Assembly (NCBI RefSeq): GCF_020616555.1
Contig: NZ_CP085173.1
Span: 3,669,501 to 3,733,500 of the forward strand
Origin: Streptomyces longhuiensis
GTDB lineage: Bacteria; Actinomycetota; Actinomycetes; Streptomycetales; Streptomycetaceae
DNA: 64,000 nt
Direction of reading: 5' to 3'
A model generated the notes under the pieces. It was not told the DNA's origin, ran no database searches, and was given only the letters and a program-made list of their open reading frames with translations. Position numbers and translations under genes: made by a program. Within the stretch, counting starts at the first letter, position 1. Every line of letters begins with the position of its first letter. Positions 37,116 to 46,122 of this stretch are shown here, one piece after another.

Positions 37116-39686
37116 GTGCCTGGCACCAATCTGACCCGTGAAGAGGCGCAGCAGCGGGCGAAGCTGCTCGATGTCGAGTCGTACGAGATCGATCTTGACC
37201 TCTCGGGCGCGCAGGAGGGCGGCACCTACCGGTCCGTGACCAGCGTGCGGTTCGAGAGCGCCGAGGCGGGCGCTCACACGTTCATCGACCTGGTCGCCCC
37301 GGCGGTCCACGAGGTCGTCCTGAACGGGCACTCGCTCGATGTCGCCGCCGTGTTCCGCGACTCGCGGATCGAGCTCAAGCACCTGCAGGCGGGGCCGAAC
37401 GAGCTGCGGGTCGTCGCCGACTGCGCCTACACCAACACGGGTGAGGGTCTGCACCGCTTCGTCGACCCGGTCGACCAGCAGGCTTATCTGTACACGCAGT
37501 TCGAGGTGCCGGACGCGCGCCGCGTCTTCGCCTCCTTCGAGCAGCCGGACCTCAAGGCGACCTTCCAGTTCACGGTGAAGGCGCCGACGGGCTGGACGGT
37601 CATCTCCAACTCGCCGACCCCGGAGCCGAAGGATGACGTCTGGCACTTCGAGCCGACGCCGCGCATCTCCACGTACATCACGGCCCTGATCGTCGGCCCG
37701 TACCACTCGGTGCACTCCTCGTACGAGGGCGCGGACGGGCAGTTCGTGCCGCTCGGCATCTACTGCCGGCCCTCGCTCGCCGAGTTCCTCGACTCGGACG
37801 CGATCTTCGAGGTCACCCGACAGGGCTTCGACTGGTTCCAGGAGAAGTTCGACTACGCGTACCCGTTCGCCAAGTACGACCAGCTCTTCGTGCCGGAGTT
37901 CAACGCGGGCGCGATGGAGAACGCGGGCGCGGTCACCATCCGCGACCAGTACGTGTTCCGCGCGAAGGTGACGGACGCGGCGTACGAGGTGCGTGCGGAG
38001 ACGATCCTGCACGAGCTGGCCCACATGTGGTTCGGCGACCTCGTGACGATGGAGTGGTGGAACGACCTCTGGCTGAACGAGTCGTTCGCCACGTACACGT
38101 CCATCGCCTGCCAGGCGTACGCCCCGGGCAGCCGCTGGCCGCACTCGTGGACGACGTTCGCCAACTCCATGAAGACCTGGGCGTACCGGCAGGACCAGCT
38201 GCCCTCGACGCACCCGATCATGGCCGAGATCCGCGACCTCGACGACGTCCTGGTCAACTTCGACGGCATCACGTACGCCAAGGGCGCCAGCGTCCTCAAG
38301 CAGCTCGTCGCGTACGTCGGCATGGACGAGTTCTTCCAGGGCGTGCAGGCGTACTTCAAGCGCCACGCGTACGGGAACACCCGCCTGTCCGACCTGCTCG
38401 GCGCGCTGGAGGAGACCAGCGGGCGCGACCTGACGGCGTGGGCGAAGGCCTGGCTCCAGACGGCCGGCATCAACGTCCTGCGCCCGGAGATCGAGACGGA
38501 CGCGAACGGCGTCATCACGTCCTTCGCCATCCGGCAGGAGGCGCCCGCGCTCCCCGCCGGCGCCAAGGGCGAGCCGACGCTGCGCCCGCACCGCATCGCG
38601 ATCGGCCTGTACGACCTGGACAGCGCCGGCGGCAAGCTGGTGCGCGTCGAGCGCATCGAGCTGGACGTCACCGCCACCGAGCTGACCCAGGTCCCGCAGC
38701 TCACCGGCAAGGCCCGCCCGGCCGTGATCCTCCTCAACGACGACGACCTGTCGTACGCGAAGGTCCGCCTGGACGAGAAGTCGCTGGCGTTCGTCACCGA
38801 GCACCTCGGCGACTTCGAGTCCTCCCTGCCGCGCGCCCTGTGCTGGGCATCGGCGTGGGACATGACGCGCGACGCCGAACTGCCCACCAGCGCCTACCTG
38901 GAGCTGGTCCTGTCGGGCATCGGCAAGGAGTCCGACATCGGCGTCGTGCAGTCCCTGCACCGCCAGGTGAAGCTGGCCATCGACCTGTACGCGGCCCCGG
39001 CGGGACGCGACGCGGCGCTGACGACCTGGACCGAGGCGACGCTGGCGCACCTGCGGGCCGCGGAGGCGGGCAGCGACCACCAGCTGGCCTGGGCCCGCGC
39101 GTTCGCGGCGACGGCCCGCACGCCGGAGCAGCTCGACCTGCTCGAGGCGCTCCTGGAGGGCACGCAGACCGTCGAGGGCCTGGCCGTCGACACGGAGCTG
39201 CGCTGGGCCTTCGTGGAGCGGCTCGCGGCGGTCGGCCGCTACGACGAGCCGGAGATCGCGGCGGAGTACGAGCGGGACCGGACCGCGGCGGGCGAGCGCC
39301 ACGCGGCGACGGCCCGTGCGGCGCGCCCCACCGCCGAGGCGAAGGCGGAGGCCTGGGCGTCGGTCGTCGAGTCCGACAAGCTCCCGAACGCGATCCAGGA
39401 AGCGGTCATCGCCGGCTTCGTCCAGACCGACCAGCGCGACCTGCTCGCCCCGTACACGGAGAAGTACTTCGCCGCGGTCAAGGGCGTCTGGGAGTCCCGC
39501 TCCCACGAGATGGCCCAGCAGGTGGCGATCGGCCTCTACCCGGCGATCCAGGTCTCGCAGCCCACCCTGGACGCGACGGACACCTGGCTCACCACAGCCG
39601 AACCGAACGCGGCCCTGCGCCGCCTGGTCTCGGAATCCCGAGCGGGCGTGGAGCGCGCGCTGCGGGCGCAGGGGGCTGACGCGTAG
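37116..39686 (+). CDS. pepN: Aminopeptidase N (M1 zinc metallopeptidase), copy 2
   Basis: 856 residues. Substrate motif GAMENAG, zinc site HELAH (299-303) and Glu322 eighteen residues on. It is more like the consensus M1 enzyme (NESFATYT after the zinc site) than copy 1 (KESFADFM), so this is probably the main housekeeping PepN. The GTG at 37116 follows AGGAG. It ends in an exceptionally strong hairpin shared with the convergent allantoicase gene. Confidence 0.95.
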   Translation: MPGTNLTREEAQQRAKLLDVESYEIDLDLSGAQEGGTYRSVTSVRFESAEAGAHTFIDLVAPAVHEVVLNGHSLDVAAVFRDSRIELKHLQAGPNELRVVADCAYTNTGEGLHRFVDPVDQQAYLYTQFEVPDARRVFASFEQPDLKATFQFTVKAPTGWTVISNSPTPEPKDDVWHFEPTPRISTYITALIVGPYHSVHSSYEGADGQFVPLGIYCRPSLAEFLDSDAIFEVTRQGFDWFQEKFDYAYPFAKYDQLFVPEFNAGAMENAGAVTIRDQYVFRAKVTDAAYEVRAETILHELAHMWFGDLVTMEWWNDLWLNESFATYTSIACQAYAPGSRWPHSWTTFANSMKTWAYRQDQLPSTHPIMAEIRDLDDVLVNFDGITYAKGASVLKQLVAYVGMDEFFQGVQAYFKRHAYGNTRLSDLLGALEETSGRDLTAWAKAWLQTAGINVLRPEIETDANGVITSFAIRQEAPALPAGAKGEPTLRPHRIAIGLYDLDSAGGKLVRVERIELDVTATELTQVPQLTGKARPAVILLNDDDLSYAKVRLDEKSLAFVTEHLGDFESSLPRALCWASAWDMTRDAELPTSAYLELVLSGIGKESDIGVVQSLHRQVKLAIDLYAAPAGRDAALTTWTEATLAHLRAAEAGSDHQLAWARAFAATARTPEQLDLLEALLEGTQTVEGLAVDTELRWAFVERLAAVGRYDEPEIAAEYERDRTAAGERHAATARAARPTAEAKAEAWASVVESDKLPNAIQEAVIAGFVQTDQRDLLAPYTEKYFAAVKGVWESRSHEMAQQVAIGLYPAIQVSQPTLDATDTWLTTAEPNAALRRLVSESRAGVERALRAQGADA

Positions 39687-39696
39687 CACGCGCAGG

Positions 39697-39752
39697 CACA
39701 CGCGAAGGCGCCCGGCACCGGATCCCTCCGGTGCCGGGCGCCTTCGCGTGTG
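39697..39752. terminator. Strong bidirectional terminator between pepN copy 2 and alc
   Basis: Perfect 26-bp stem (39697-39722 with 39727-39752) with a TCCC loop, between two convergent stop codons. It is the longest perfect stem I found in the window. Confidence 0.95.
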
Positions 39753-39759
39753 CGCGCGA

Positions 39760-40908
39760 TCAGCCGTTCAACTCGGTGTAACGGGTGCGCAGGTGCTCGC
39801 GGCCCGCCTCCGTCAGGGAGCCGTGCAGGCGCATCCGGGCCACACCACCGTCCGGGAAGGCGTCCAGGCGTACGTGGGTGGCGACGGCCTGGGCGGGGAG
39901 TTCGAAGCGGTGGAGGGTGTCGGGCTGGAGGCGGGTGCGGGGGATGATGTCGAACCATTCGCCCGTGTCGCCGTTGCGGCCGCTCAGGGCGATCCAGCCG
40001 GCCGAGTTCCCCTTCAGGTACGCCGTGTCGATCTCCACCGCGCGGATCGCGCCCTGCGCGGCGAGGCGGAACCGTACCCAGTCGTTCGTGCCGTGCACCC
40101 GGCGCCTGCGGTTCTCCCAGCCGTCGTCCATCTTGCGGGACGTGCCGGGCAGGATGATCTGCGTGGGTGACGAGTAGAACTTGTCCGACGCGTCCTCGTA
40201 CGTACCGCCGTTGAGGACCGAGACCAGGTCGAACGTGCCGAGCAGGTCGAGCCACTCCGGGTCGGGGACCACCTCGCCGTGCACGCGCAGGCGGGCCACG
40301 CCGCCGTCGGGGTGCTGGCAGAGGCGGAGGTGCGTGTAGCGGCGCTCGGAGGTGATAGTGAAGCCGTTCGCCGCGTGGCCGCGTACCGGGGTCGGGGCGA
40401 TGAGCTCCTCCCACTTCACGTCGGCGGCGAGCAGGTCCTCGGGGCTCGGGGAGCCCTCCACGCACGCCGCCTGGACGCTGACGCGCTGCGGGTAGTTGCC
40501 GCGGAAGTGCGCGGTGTCCACGACGATGCCGCGGATCACGCCGGGCGCGCCGAGCCGGACGATCGCCCAGTCGTGGTCCTCGGGCGCGGGGAAGGGGGAC
40601 TCCGCGGTGCCGCGGCGGCGGCGGGTCTCCCAGCCGTCCATGATCTTGCCCTTGTGTCCGAAGTGCTCCGGGTCGAACACCGCGGGCTCGCGGAGGAGGA
40701 GGTTCTCGCGCTGGGCGAAGAACTCGTCGTTCGCGGCGACGACTCCCGCGCCCAGGCGCCGGTCGGCGAGGTCCACCAGCTCCGCGTAGCTCTCGGTGTC
40801 GCCGAAGTGGCGGTAGTCGGCGTACGGGTCGCCGCCGGAGTAGGGGGCGGCGTCGTTGGCGTGCGGGTCCTCGGTGGCTTCGAGCGGCGTGGCGTCAGAT
40901 GTCGTCAT
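39760..40908 (-). CDS. alc: Allantoicase
   Basis: 382 residues. Hydrolyses allantoate to ureidoglycolate and urea in purine catabolism. It shows the two-repeat allantoicase layout: each half has a D-GWE-x-RRR motif (IMDGWETRRRR; KMDDGWENRRRR) and a late TH-x-RL-x2-(F/H)PDGGVAR-x-R segment. Streptomyces often keeps this gene beside allantoinase and the AllR regulator, but neither is here. Instead a LysR/EamA pair lies upstream and the promoter shares a conserved module with theirs. The ATG at 40908 is used. Confidence 0.93.
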   Translation of the reverse strand: MTTSDATPLEATEDPHANDAAPYSGGDPYADYRHFGDTESYAELVDLADRRLGAGVVAANDEFFAQRENLLLREPAVFDPEHFGHKGKIMDGWETRRRRGTAESPFPAPEDHDWAIVRLGAPGVIRGIVVDTAHFRGNYPQRVSVQAACVEGSPSPEDLLAADVKWEELIAPTPVRGHAANGFTITSERRYTHLRLCQHPDGGVARLRVHGEVVPDPEWLDLLGTFDLVSVLNGGTYEDASDKFYSSPTQIILPGTSRKMDDGWENRRRRVHGTNDWVRFRLAAQGAIRAVEIDTAYLKGNSAGWIALSGRNGDTGEWFDIIPRTRLQPDTLHRFELPAQAVATHVRLDAFPDGGVARMRLHGSLTEAGREHLRTRYTELNG

Positions 40909-40937
40909 ACGTCCACTGTCGGACCCGCCGAGCCCTT

Positions 40938-40988
40938 AGGTCCATCGAAACTTTTCGACATGTACGTTCAGGTGAACTGAACGGTCGG
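40938..40988 (-). promoter_or_regulatory. Promoter/operator module upstream of alc (copy A of a duplicated element)
   Basis: Contains AGGTCCATCGAAACTTT (40938-40954), a perfect palindrome TCGAAA-CT-TTTCGA (40945-40958), and an inverted repeat TTCAG-GTGAA-CTGAA (40967-40981) that fits the LysR T-N11-A rule. The same elements with identical spacing recur exactly 2009 bp away at 42947-42997. It is placed to control alc, reading leftward. Confidence 0.75.
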
Positions 40989-40996
40989 TCCTGGCG

Positions 40997-41902
40997 TCAG
41001 CGTTCCGCCGCGGCGTCCCTCAGCGCTTCCAGCACCCTCGACACCGCCGGCGCCTCCTCCGACCCGCTGCGTACCGCCGCCACCACGTGCCTGACCGGGC
41101 GGTCCTCGCCCAGCGCGCACATCACGACGCCCTCCCGGCCCGCCGCCGCCATGCGCGGGACCAGGGCGATGCCCATCCCCGCCTCGACCATCGCCAGGAT
41201 CGCCGTCCAGCCGGCCGCGCTGTGCGCCTGCTCCGGCACGAACCCGGCTGCCTCGCACGCGGCCCGCGTGATCTCCGACCAGGGCCCCGATCCGCCGAAG
41301 ATCCAGTGCTCGCCTGCCAGCTCGGCCAGGCGCGGGCCCGCCGCTCCCGCCAGCGGGTGCCCGGCCGGCAGGGCCACGTCGAGCGGGTCGGCGAGCAGCG
41401 GCACCCGCGTGAACTTGGGGTCGCGCGCGGTGGGTGCGTGCGCGGCGAGCGACAGGGCCAGGTCCACGTCACCGGCCGACAGCAGCTCGTACGCCTCCGC
41501 CGCCTCCGCCTCGCGCACCCGGACCGCGATCCCGGGGTGGGCGGTGCGCAGGGCGCGTACGGCGGGCACCACCAGGGCGGGCACGGCGGTGGAGAACGCG
41601 GCGACCCGCACCTCCCCGGACTCGCCCTGCAGATACGCGTCCAACTCCGCGTCGGCGCGCTCCAGTTGGGCGAACACGGCTTCGGCGTGCCGCAGGACGA
41701 GATGGGCGGCGTCGGTGAGGCGTACGCGCCGCCCGTGCGCCTCCAGGAGCGGCACGCCGAGCTGTTTGGCCAGGTTGGTCAGCTGCTGCGACACGGCCGA
41801 CGGGGTCATGCGCAGCGCCTGCGCGGTGGCCGTGACGGTCCCCCTGTCCCGCAGGGCCCGCAGGATCGCGAGCTTCTTGATGTCCCAGTCGGCGGTGCGC
41901 AT
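40997..41902 (-). CDS. LysR-family transcriptional regulator
   Basis: 301 residues. N-terminal winged helix-turn-helix (about 5-65; ATAQALRMTPSAVSQQLTNLAKQLGVPLLE) and a periplasmic-binding-protein-like effector domain. It starts 4 nt after the stop of the EamA gene, so the two are cotranscribed, transporter first. LysR boxes of matching sequence lie before the EamA gene and before alc, which makes both likely targets. The effector is unknown; a purine-derived or amino-acid signal would fit. Confidence 0.9.
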   Translation of the reverse strand: MRTADWDIKKLAILRALRDRGTVTATAQALRMTPSAVSQQLTNLAKQLGVPLLEAHGRRVRLTDAAHLVLRHAEAVFAQLERADAELDAYLQGESGEVRVAAFSTAVPALVVPAVRALRTAHPGIAVRVREAEAAEAYELLSAGDVDLALSLAAHAPTARDPKFTRVPLLADPLDVALPAGHPLAGAAGPRLAELAGEHWIFGGSGPWSEITRAACEAAGFVPEQAHSAAGWTAILAMVEAGMGIALVPRMAAAGREGVVMCALGEDRPVRHVVAAVRSGSEEAPAVSRVLEALRDAAAER

Positions 41903-41906
41903 GGGG

Positions 41907-42881
41907 TCAACGTATCCGGGACCCGCTCCGGGTCGCGGAGCCGAGGGCCACCCCCGCCAGGATCAGCGCCATGCACGCGATCTGCAGCCGGCCCATGGCC
42001 TCGCCGAGGACCGCGTACGAGAGCAGCGCCACGCACACCGGCTGGAGGTAGTAGACGACGCCGGCGCGGGCCGCGCCGATCTGGGCGATCGCCTTGTTCC
42101 AGGCGAAGAACGCGACGGCGGACGACACCACACCCACGTACAGGAGGGGCGAGACGGTCGCCGCCGTCGGCTCGAAGCCGCCCTGGACAGCCAGGCTGAC
42201 GAGATACACCGGCAGCAGCATCAGCGCGCCGAGCACGAACGTCGCGAAGAGGAAGGCGGCCCCGCCGATCTCCGCCGGCCGGCGCCGCAGCAGCGCGCTG
42301 TACGAGCCGAAACAGACCGCCGCCGCGACCACCCAAAGGTCGCCCGCCGTGAAGTCCGGCGCCAGGGAGCCCTTGCTGACCAGGAGCAGCACTCCCGCGC
42401 ACGCCACGACCGTGCCGGTCACCCGGCGGGCCCCGAGCCGCGCGCCGCCGAGGCGTTCGTAGGCCGCCATCAGGACCGGCGACGCGGCCATGATCATGCC
42501 CATGTTCCCGGCGGACGTCGTCATCGCCGCCTGGTTGACGAGCGTGTTGTAGACGGTCACGCCGAGCAGCGCGGCGAGCAGCAGGAACCGCAGGTGGGCG
42601 CGGAGCAGTGCCCGCCGGCGCCAGGCCGGGCGCGCCGCGAACGGCGCCACCGCGGCGATCGCGATGATCCAGCGCCAGAACGCGTGCTGGATCGGGGGCA
42701 CGCTGTCGTGCAGCGCTCGGGAGGTGACGAAGCTGCCCGACCAGACCACCGTGGCGAGTACCGCGAGCGCGAGGCCGGAGCCGAGCCCGTTGCCCGCGCG
42801 GCGCCCTCCCGCCCCCGCGTCGTCCGCGTCCCCCGCCGCGACCTTCTCGGCGCCGGCGGTCGTCCGGTCCAGGACTGCCAT
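41907..42881 (-). CDS. EamA-family (DMT superfamily) exporter, copy 1
   Basis: 324 residues with ten predicted helices in two EamA repeats. It likely exports a small metabolite or amino acid. The ATG at 42881 follows AGGAGG. It is the first gene of a two-gene unit with the LysR regulator. Its promoter module lies inside the 3' end of the next EamA gene. Substrate unknown. Confidence 0.88.
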   Translation of the reverse strand: MAVLDRTTAGAEKVAAGDADDAGAGGRRAGNGLGSGLALAVLATVVWSGSFVTSRALHDSVPPIQHAFWRWIIAIAAVAPFAARPAWRRRALLRAHLRFLLLAALLGVTVYNTLVNQAAMTTSAGNMGMIMAASPVLMAAYERLGGARLGARRVTGTVVACAGVLLLVSKGSLAPDFTAGDLWVVAAAVCFGSYSALLRRRPAEIGGAAFLFATFVLGALMLLPVYLVSLAVQGGFEPTAATVSPLLYVGVVSSAVAFFAWNKAIAQIGAARAGVVYYLQPVCVALLSYAVLGEAMGRLQIACMALILAGVALGSATRSGSRIR

Positions 42882-42921
42882 CCCGTATCCCCTCCTGAGC
42901 TGTGATGTTTCTACGACCCCA

Positions 42922-43908
42922 CTACCGTCGCAGCCCCCCACTCGTCAGGTCCATCGAAACTTTCCGCTTCTTCTCTTCAGCAGAACTGAAAGATCGGGAG
43001 GATGGAGCGGGGGAAGCGGCGGCCCGGAGCGGACGCTGGCCCAGCAGCGTCGCGCCGAACGCCAGCGCCATGCCCACCAGCTGCACCGGCGTCAGCGCCT
43101 GCCCGAGCGCCGCCCAGCCGATCACCGCCGCCGTCAGCGGCGAGAGCGGGCCGAGGAACGTGACCTGCGTCGCGGTCAGGCGGCCGATGCCGCGGAACCA
43201 CAGCCAGTACGCGACCGCCGTGTTGGCGAGCGCCAGGTACGCGTAGCCCGCTACGGCCCGGCCGTCCAGCGCCGGGGGCGCGCCCTCGACGAGGAAGGCG
43301 AGCGGGGCGATGAGGAGGCCGCCTGCCGTGAGCTGCCAGCCGGTGAGCGCCAGGGGGCCCACCCCTTCCGGGCGGCCCCACCGCTTGGTGAGGACCGTTC
43401 CCGTCGACATCGAGGCCGTGGAGGCCAGCGCCGCCAGCGCGCCGACCGCGTCGAGCGCGCCCGCCGCCCTGAGGACGACGAGGCTGACGCCGAGCGCGGC
43501 CGCGATGCCGGTCAACAACGTGCGCCGCGTGGGGCGTTCACCGAGCAGGAGCGTCGCGAGGCCGGCGACGAAGAGGGGGCCGATCGAGCCGACCACCGCC
43601 GCCATGCCGCCGGGGAGGCGGTACGCGGAGAGGAACAGGAGAGGGAAGAACGCGCCGATGTTCAGCGCGCCGAGGACCAGGGACTTCCACCACCAGGCAC
43701 CGCGCGGCAGTGTGCGCGCCAGCGCCAGCAGGAGGAGCCCCGCGGGCAGCGCCCGCATCAGCCCGGTGAACAGAGGGCGGTCGGGTGGCAGGAACTCCGT
43801 GGTGACCGCGTAGGTCGAGCCCCAGGAGATCGGGGCCAGAGCGGTCAGCGCGATCACGGCGCCGTTGCGCTTGCCGGCCTTCTCGACGCTGAGCTTGTTC
43901 GTCTTCAT
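42922..43908 (-). CDS. EamA-family (DMT superfamily) exporter, copy 2
   Basis: 328 residues with ten helices in two EamA repeats (the first begins APISWGSTYAVTTEFLPPDRPL). The last 25 or so residues (SSAEEKKRKVSMDL) are charged and are encoded by DNA that also forms the promoter module of the next gene, so the tail is probably not conserved. It is divergent from a MarR regulator with a palindromic operator between, suggesting that MarR represses this exporter. The ATG at 43908 is used. Confidence 0.88.
   Translation of the reverse strand: MKTNKLSVEKAGKRNGAVIALTALAPISWGSTYAVTTEFLPPDRPLFTGLMRALPAGLLLLALARTLPRGAWWWKSLVLGALNIGAFFPLLFLSAYRLPGGMAAVVGSIGPLFVAGLATLLLGERPTRRTLLTGIAAALGVSLVVLRAAGALDAVGALAALASTASMSTGTVLTKRWGRPEGVGPLALTGWQLTAGGLLIAPLAFLVEGAPPALDGRAVAGYAYLALANTAVAYWLWFRGIGRLTATQVTFLGPLSPLTAAVIGWAALGQALTPVQLVGMALAFGATLLGQRPLRAAASPAPSSRSFSSAEEKKRKVSMDLTSGGLRR
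42947..42997 (-). promoter_or_regulatory. Promoter/operator module upstream of EamA-LysR (copy B of a duplicated element)
   Basis: AGGTCCATCGAAACTTT (42947-42963), an imperfect CGAAA/TTCCG palindrome, and TTCAG-CAGAA-CTGAA (42976-42990). All are at the same spacing as copy A before alc. It overlaps the 3' end of the upstream EamA gene. Confidence 0.75.
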
Positions 43909-43955
43909 CGGGCGCCCCCCGCGGCGGAATGATTGGAGAGAAGTAGCTTCGTGGA

Positions 43956-43979
43956 AAGTAGCTTAGCCGTAAGCTACTT
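43956..43979. promoter_or_regulatory. Palindromic operator between EamA copy 2 and the MarR gene
   Basis: Perfect 10-bp arms AAGTAGCTTA and TAAGCTACTT around GCCG. Extra half-site-like copies lie nearby: AAGTAGCTT at 43941, AAGTTGCTT near 44001 and GCTACTTTC near 44019. It is the expected kind of MarR operator in a divergent promoter. Confidence 0.8.
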
Positions 43980-44062
43980 ATCGTCAAGTCACTTCCTTCA
44001 AAGTTGCTTTCGACTCAGCTACTTTCTTGCGACCGGCCGAATCCGGGTCGCATACTCGCCCC

Positions 44063-44563
44063 ATGAGCAGCAGCAAGGACGCCGTCGACGCGATCATCGA
44101 CCAGTGGGCCGAGGTCAGACCCGACCTCGACACCACGGCGATGGAGGTCTTCGGCCGCGTCTACCGGATCTCGCGCGCGATGGGCGACCGCATCGACAAG
44201 ACGTACGCGCGCTACGGCATCGCGCGGGGCGAGTTCGACGTCCTCGCCACACTGCGCCGCTCCGGCGACCCGTTCACGCTCTCTCCCCGTCAGCTCTCGG
44301 CGACGCTGATGCTGACGACCGGCGGCATGACCGGGCGGCTCGACAAGCTGGAGCGGCGCGGGCTGCTGCGCCGCTCGCCCGACCCGCACGACCGCCGCGG
44401 CCTCCAGGTGACGCTCACCGACGAGGGCCGTGCGCTGGTCGACGAGGCGGTCGGCGCCGGGCTCGCCGTGCAGACCGAGGCGCTCGCCGCGCTCGACAAG
44501 GAGCAGGCCGGGCAACTCGCCGACCTGCTCCGTCAGTTGATGGCGGGCACGCAGCCCTCCTGA
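44063..44563 (+). CDS. MarR-family transcriptional regulator
   Basis: 166 residues. The winged helix is central (about 55-120: LTTGGMTGRLDKLERRGLLRRSPDPHDRRGLQVTLTDEGR), with dimer-forming helices at both ends. It is divergent from EamA copy 2, with AAGTAGCTTA palindromes between, consistent with autorepression and control of the exporter. The ATG at 44063 has no obvious ribosome binding site, and the transcript may be leaderless or nearly so. Confidence 0.92.
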   Translation: MSSSKDAVDAIIDQWAEVRPDLDTTAMEVFGRVYRISRAMGDRIDKTYARYGIARGEFDVLATLRRSGDPFTLSPRQLSATLMLTTGGMTGRLDKLERRGLLRRSPDPHDRRGLQVTLTDEGRALVDEAVGAGLAVQTEALAALDKEQAGQLADLLRQLMAGTQPS

Positions 44564-44608
44564 TGCCGGGCCGAACCCCCCCCGGACGTCCCGGTCCCGG
44601 TCGGCCGC

Positions 44609-46069
44609 CTACGCCCGGAACGAGTACGAGTCGATGCTGTCCGGGATCCCGGCGGAGATGACGCCCCCGTCCGCCGGCTCGTCGTCCGACGCCCAGGCGA
44701 CGTAGCCGTCGGGGCGCACCAGGAGTGACGTGCGGCGGTCACTGGCCCAGTGCGTGACGGCGTAGCGGTCGTCACCCTTGTCGTGCGCACCCCCGGGGAC
44801 GATCAGGACGAACACGCCCTGGCGCAGGGCCTCGTAGAGCCGGCCCTCCTTGAGCGTGACGTCGGGGACGCGGGTGCCGACGAGGCGGTGCGCGCCGCGC
44901 GGGGCCGGGTAGGCGACGCCGATGCCGGTGAGCCGGCCGACCATCCGGGTGCGCGCGGGGCGGACGCGGCCGAGGAACGCGGTGAGGGCGGCGCGGGCCG
45001 CGAGGGTCCAGGGCCGGTTGGCCATGGCGAGCCTGACGATGCCGCCGCTGCTGCGCAGGACGGCCTTCCCGACGGGGTGGCGCTCGGCCTCATAGGTGTC
45101 CAACAGGGCGTCCCCCGCACGGCCGTCGACGACTGCCGCGAGCTTCCAGCCGAGGTTGGCGGCGTCCTGGAGTCCGGTGTTCATGCCCTGGCCGCCGGCC
45201 GGGGTGTGGACGTGCGCGGCGTCGCCGGCGAGCAGGACACGGCCGACGCGGTACGCGGGCGCCTGGCGCTCGTCGCTGTGGAAGCGGGACATCCAGCGGG
45301 CCTCGTGCATCCCGTAGTCGCGGCCGAGCGCGCGGCGGGTGACCTCCTTGATCTCGTCGAGGTCGAGGGGCGCGGACTCGGGGACGTTGCGCGCGCGGTT
45401 CCAGCCGATGACGCGGTAGTAGCCGTCACCGAAGGGCGCGATGAAGGCGAAGGCGTCGCCGACGGCGTTGACGGTGAGGACGTTCTCGGGCTCCTCGGCG
45501 AGCTTCACGTCGGCGAGGACGACGGAGCGGATGACGGACTTGCCGGGGAAGGGGAGCCCGACGCTCTCGCGCACGGCGCTGCGCATGCCGTCGGTGCCGA
45601 CGACGTACGCGGCCCGCATCGTCGTCGACTCACCGTCTCCCGTGCGGACCTGGAGCGTCACCCCGTCGGCGTCCTGGGTGAGGCCGGTGACCTCGCTCTC
45701 GTACGAGAACTTCACGCCGGCGTCGGTGGCGCGCCGCTGGAGGGCGGCCTCGACCTCGTACTGCGGCAGGACCAGGAGGTGCTGGAAGCGGGAGGTGAGG
45801 TCGCTCAGGTCGACGGCGAGGCGACCGAAGAGGCTCAGCCGGTCGAGGGCCTGGCCCTTGGCCTCGATGCCGTCGGCAAGGCCGCGGGCGTCGAACTGCT
45901 CCAGGGTGCGGGCGTGCAGGACGAAGGCCCGGGAGAGGTTGCTGATCTTGTGGGGGCGCTTCTCGACGACGGTGACGGAGACACCCGCGGCGGCGAGGTC
46001 ACCGGCGAGGAGCAGGCCGGTGGGGCCGGAGCCGACAACGATCACGGTGCGAGGAGCGGTGCCGTTCAT
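44609..46069 (-). CDS. Class A flavin-dependent monooxygenase (PheA/TfdB, Rox-like)
   Basis: 486 residues. FAD-binding GxGxxG (VVGSGPTGLLLAGDLAAAG) is at the N-terminus and the second FAD motif is RVLLAGDAAHVHTPAGGQGMNTGLQDAANLGWKL. A thioredoxin-like C-terminal domain follows. This is the aromatic hydroxylase family that also includes rifampicin monooxygenase and anthracycline or polyketide hydroxylases. The gene is divergent from a TetR regulator and their shared region carries four operator-like sites. That pattern fits an inducible detoxification or resistance enzyme; the inducer is unknown. The ATG at 46069 is used. Confidence 0.9.
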   Translation of the reverse strand: MNGTAPRTVIVVGSGPTGLLLAGDLAAAGVSVTVVEKRPHKISNLSRAFVLHARTLEQFDARGLADGIEAKGQALDRLSLFGRLAVDLSDLTSRFQHLLVLPQYEVEAALQRRATDAGVKFSYESEVTGLTQDADGVTLQVRTGDGESTTMRAAYVVGTDGMRSAVRESVGLPFPGKSVIRSVVLADVKLAEEPENVLTVNAVGDAFAFIAPFGDGYYRVIGWNRARNVPESAPLDLDEIKEVTRRALGRDYGMHEARWMSRFHSDERQAPAYRVGRVLLAGDAAHVHTPAGGQGMNTGLQDAANLGWKLAAVVDGRAGDALLDTYEAERHPVGKAVLRSSGGIVRLAMANRPWTLAARAALTAFLGRVRPARTRMVGRLTGIGVAYPAPRGAHRLVGTRVPDVTLKEGRLYEALRQGVFVLIVPGGAHDKGDDRYAVTHWASDRRTSLLVRPDGYVAWASDDEPADGGVISAGIPDSIDSYSFRA

Positions 46070-46122
46070 GGTGGCCTCCTGGTGCCTGCGAGCTCAGGTC
46101 GGTGGTGCCCGGTCACTCATTG

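Noticed and set aside
40945..40958. TCGAAA-CT-TTTCGA palindrome as a LacI-type (xylan/CUE-like) operator
   Set aside because: CGAAA/TTTCG palindromes are typical LacI sites, but this one lies inside a module duplicated beside a LysR gene. The second copy is imperfect, and no LacI gene or glycosidase is near, so the LysR explanation is preferred.
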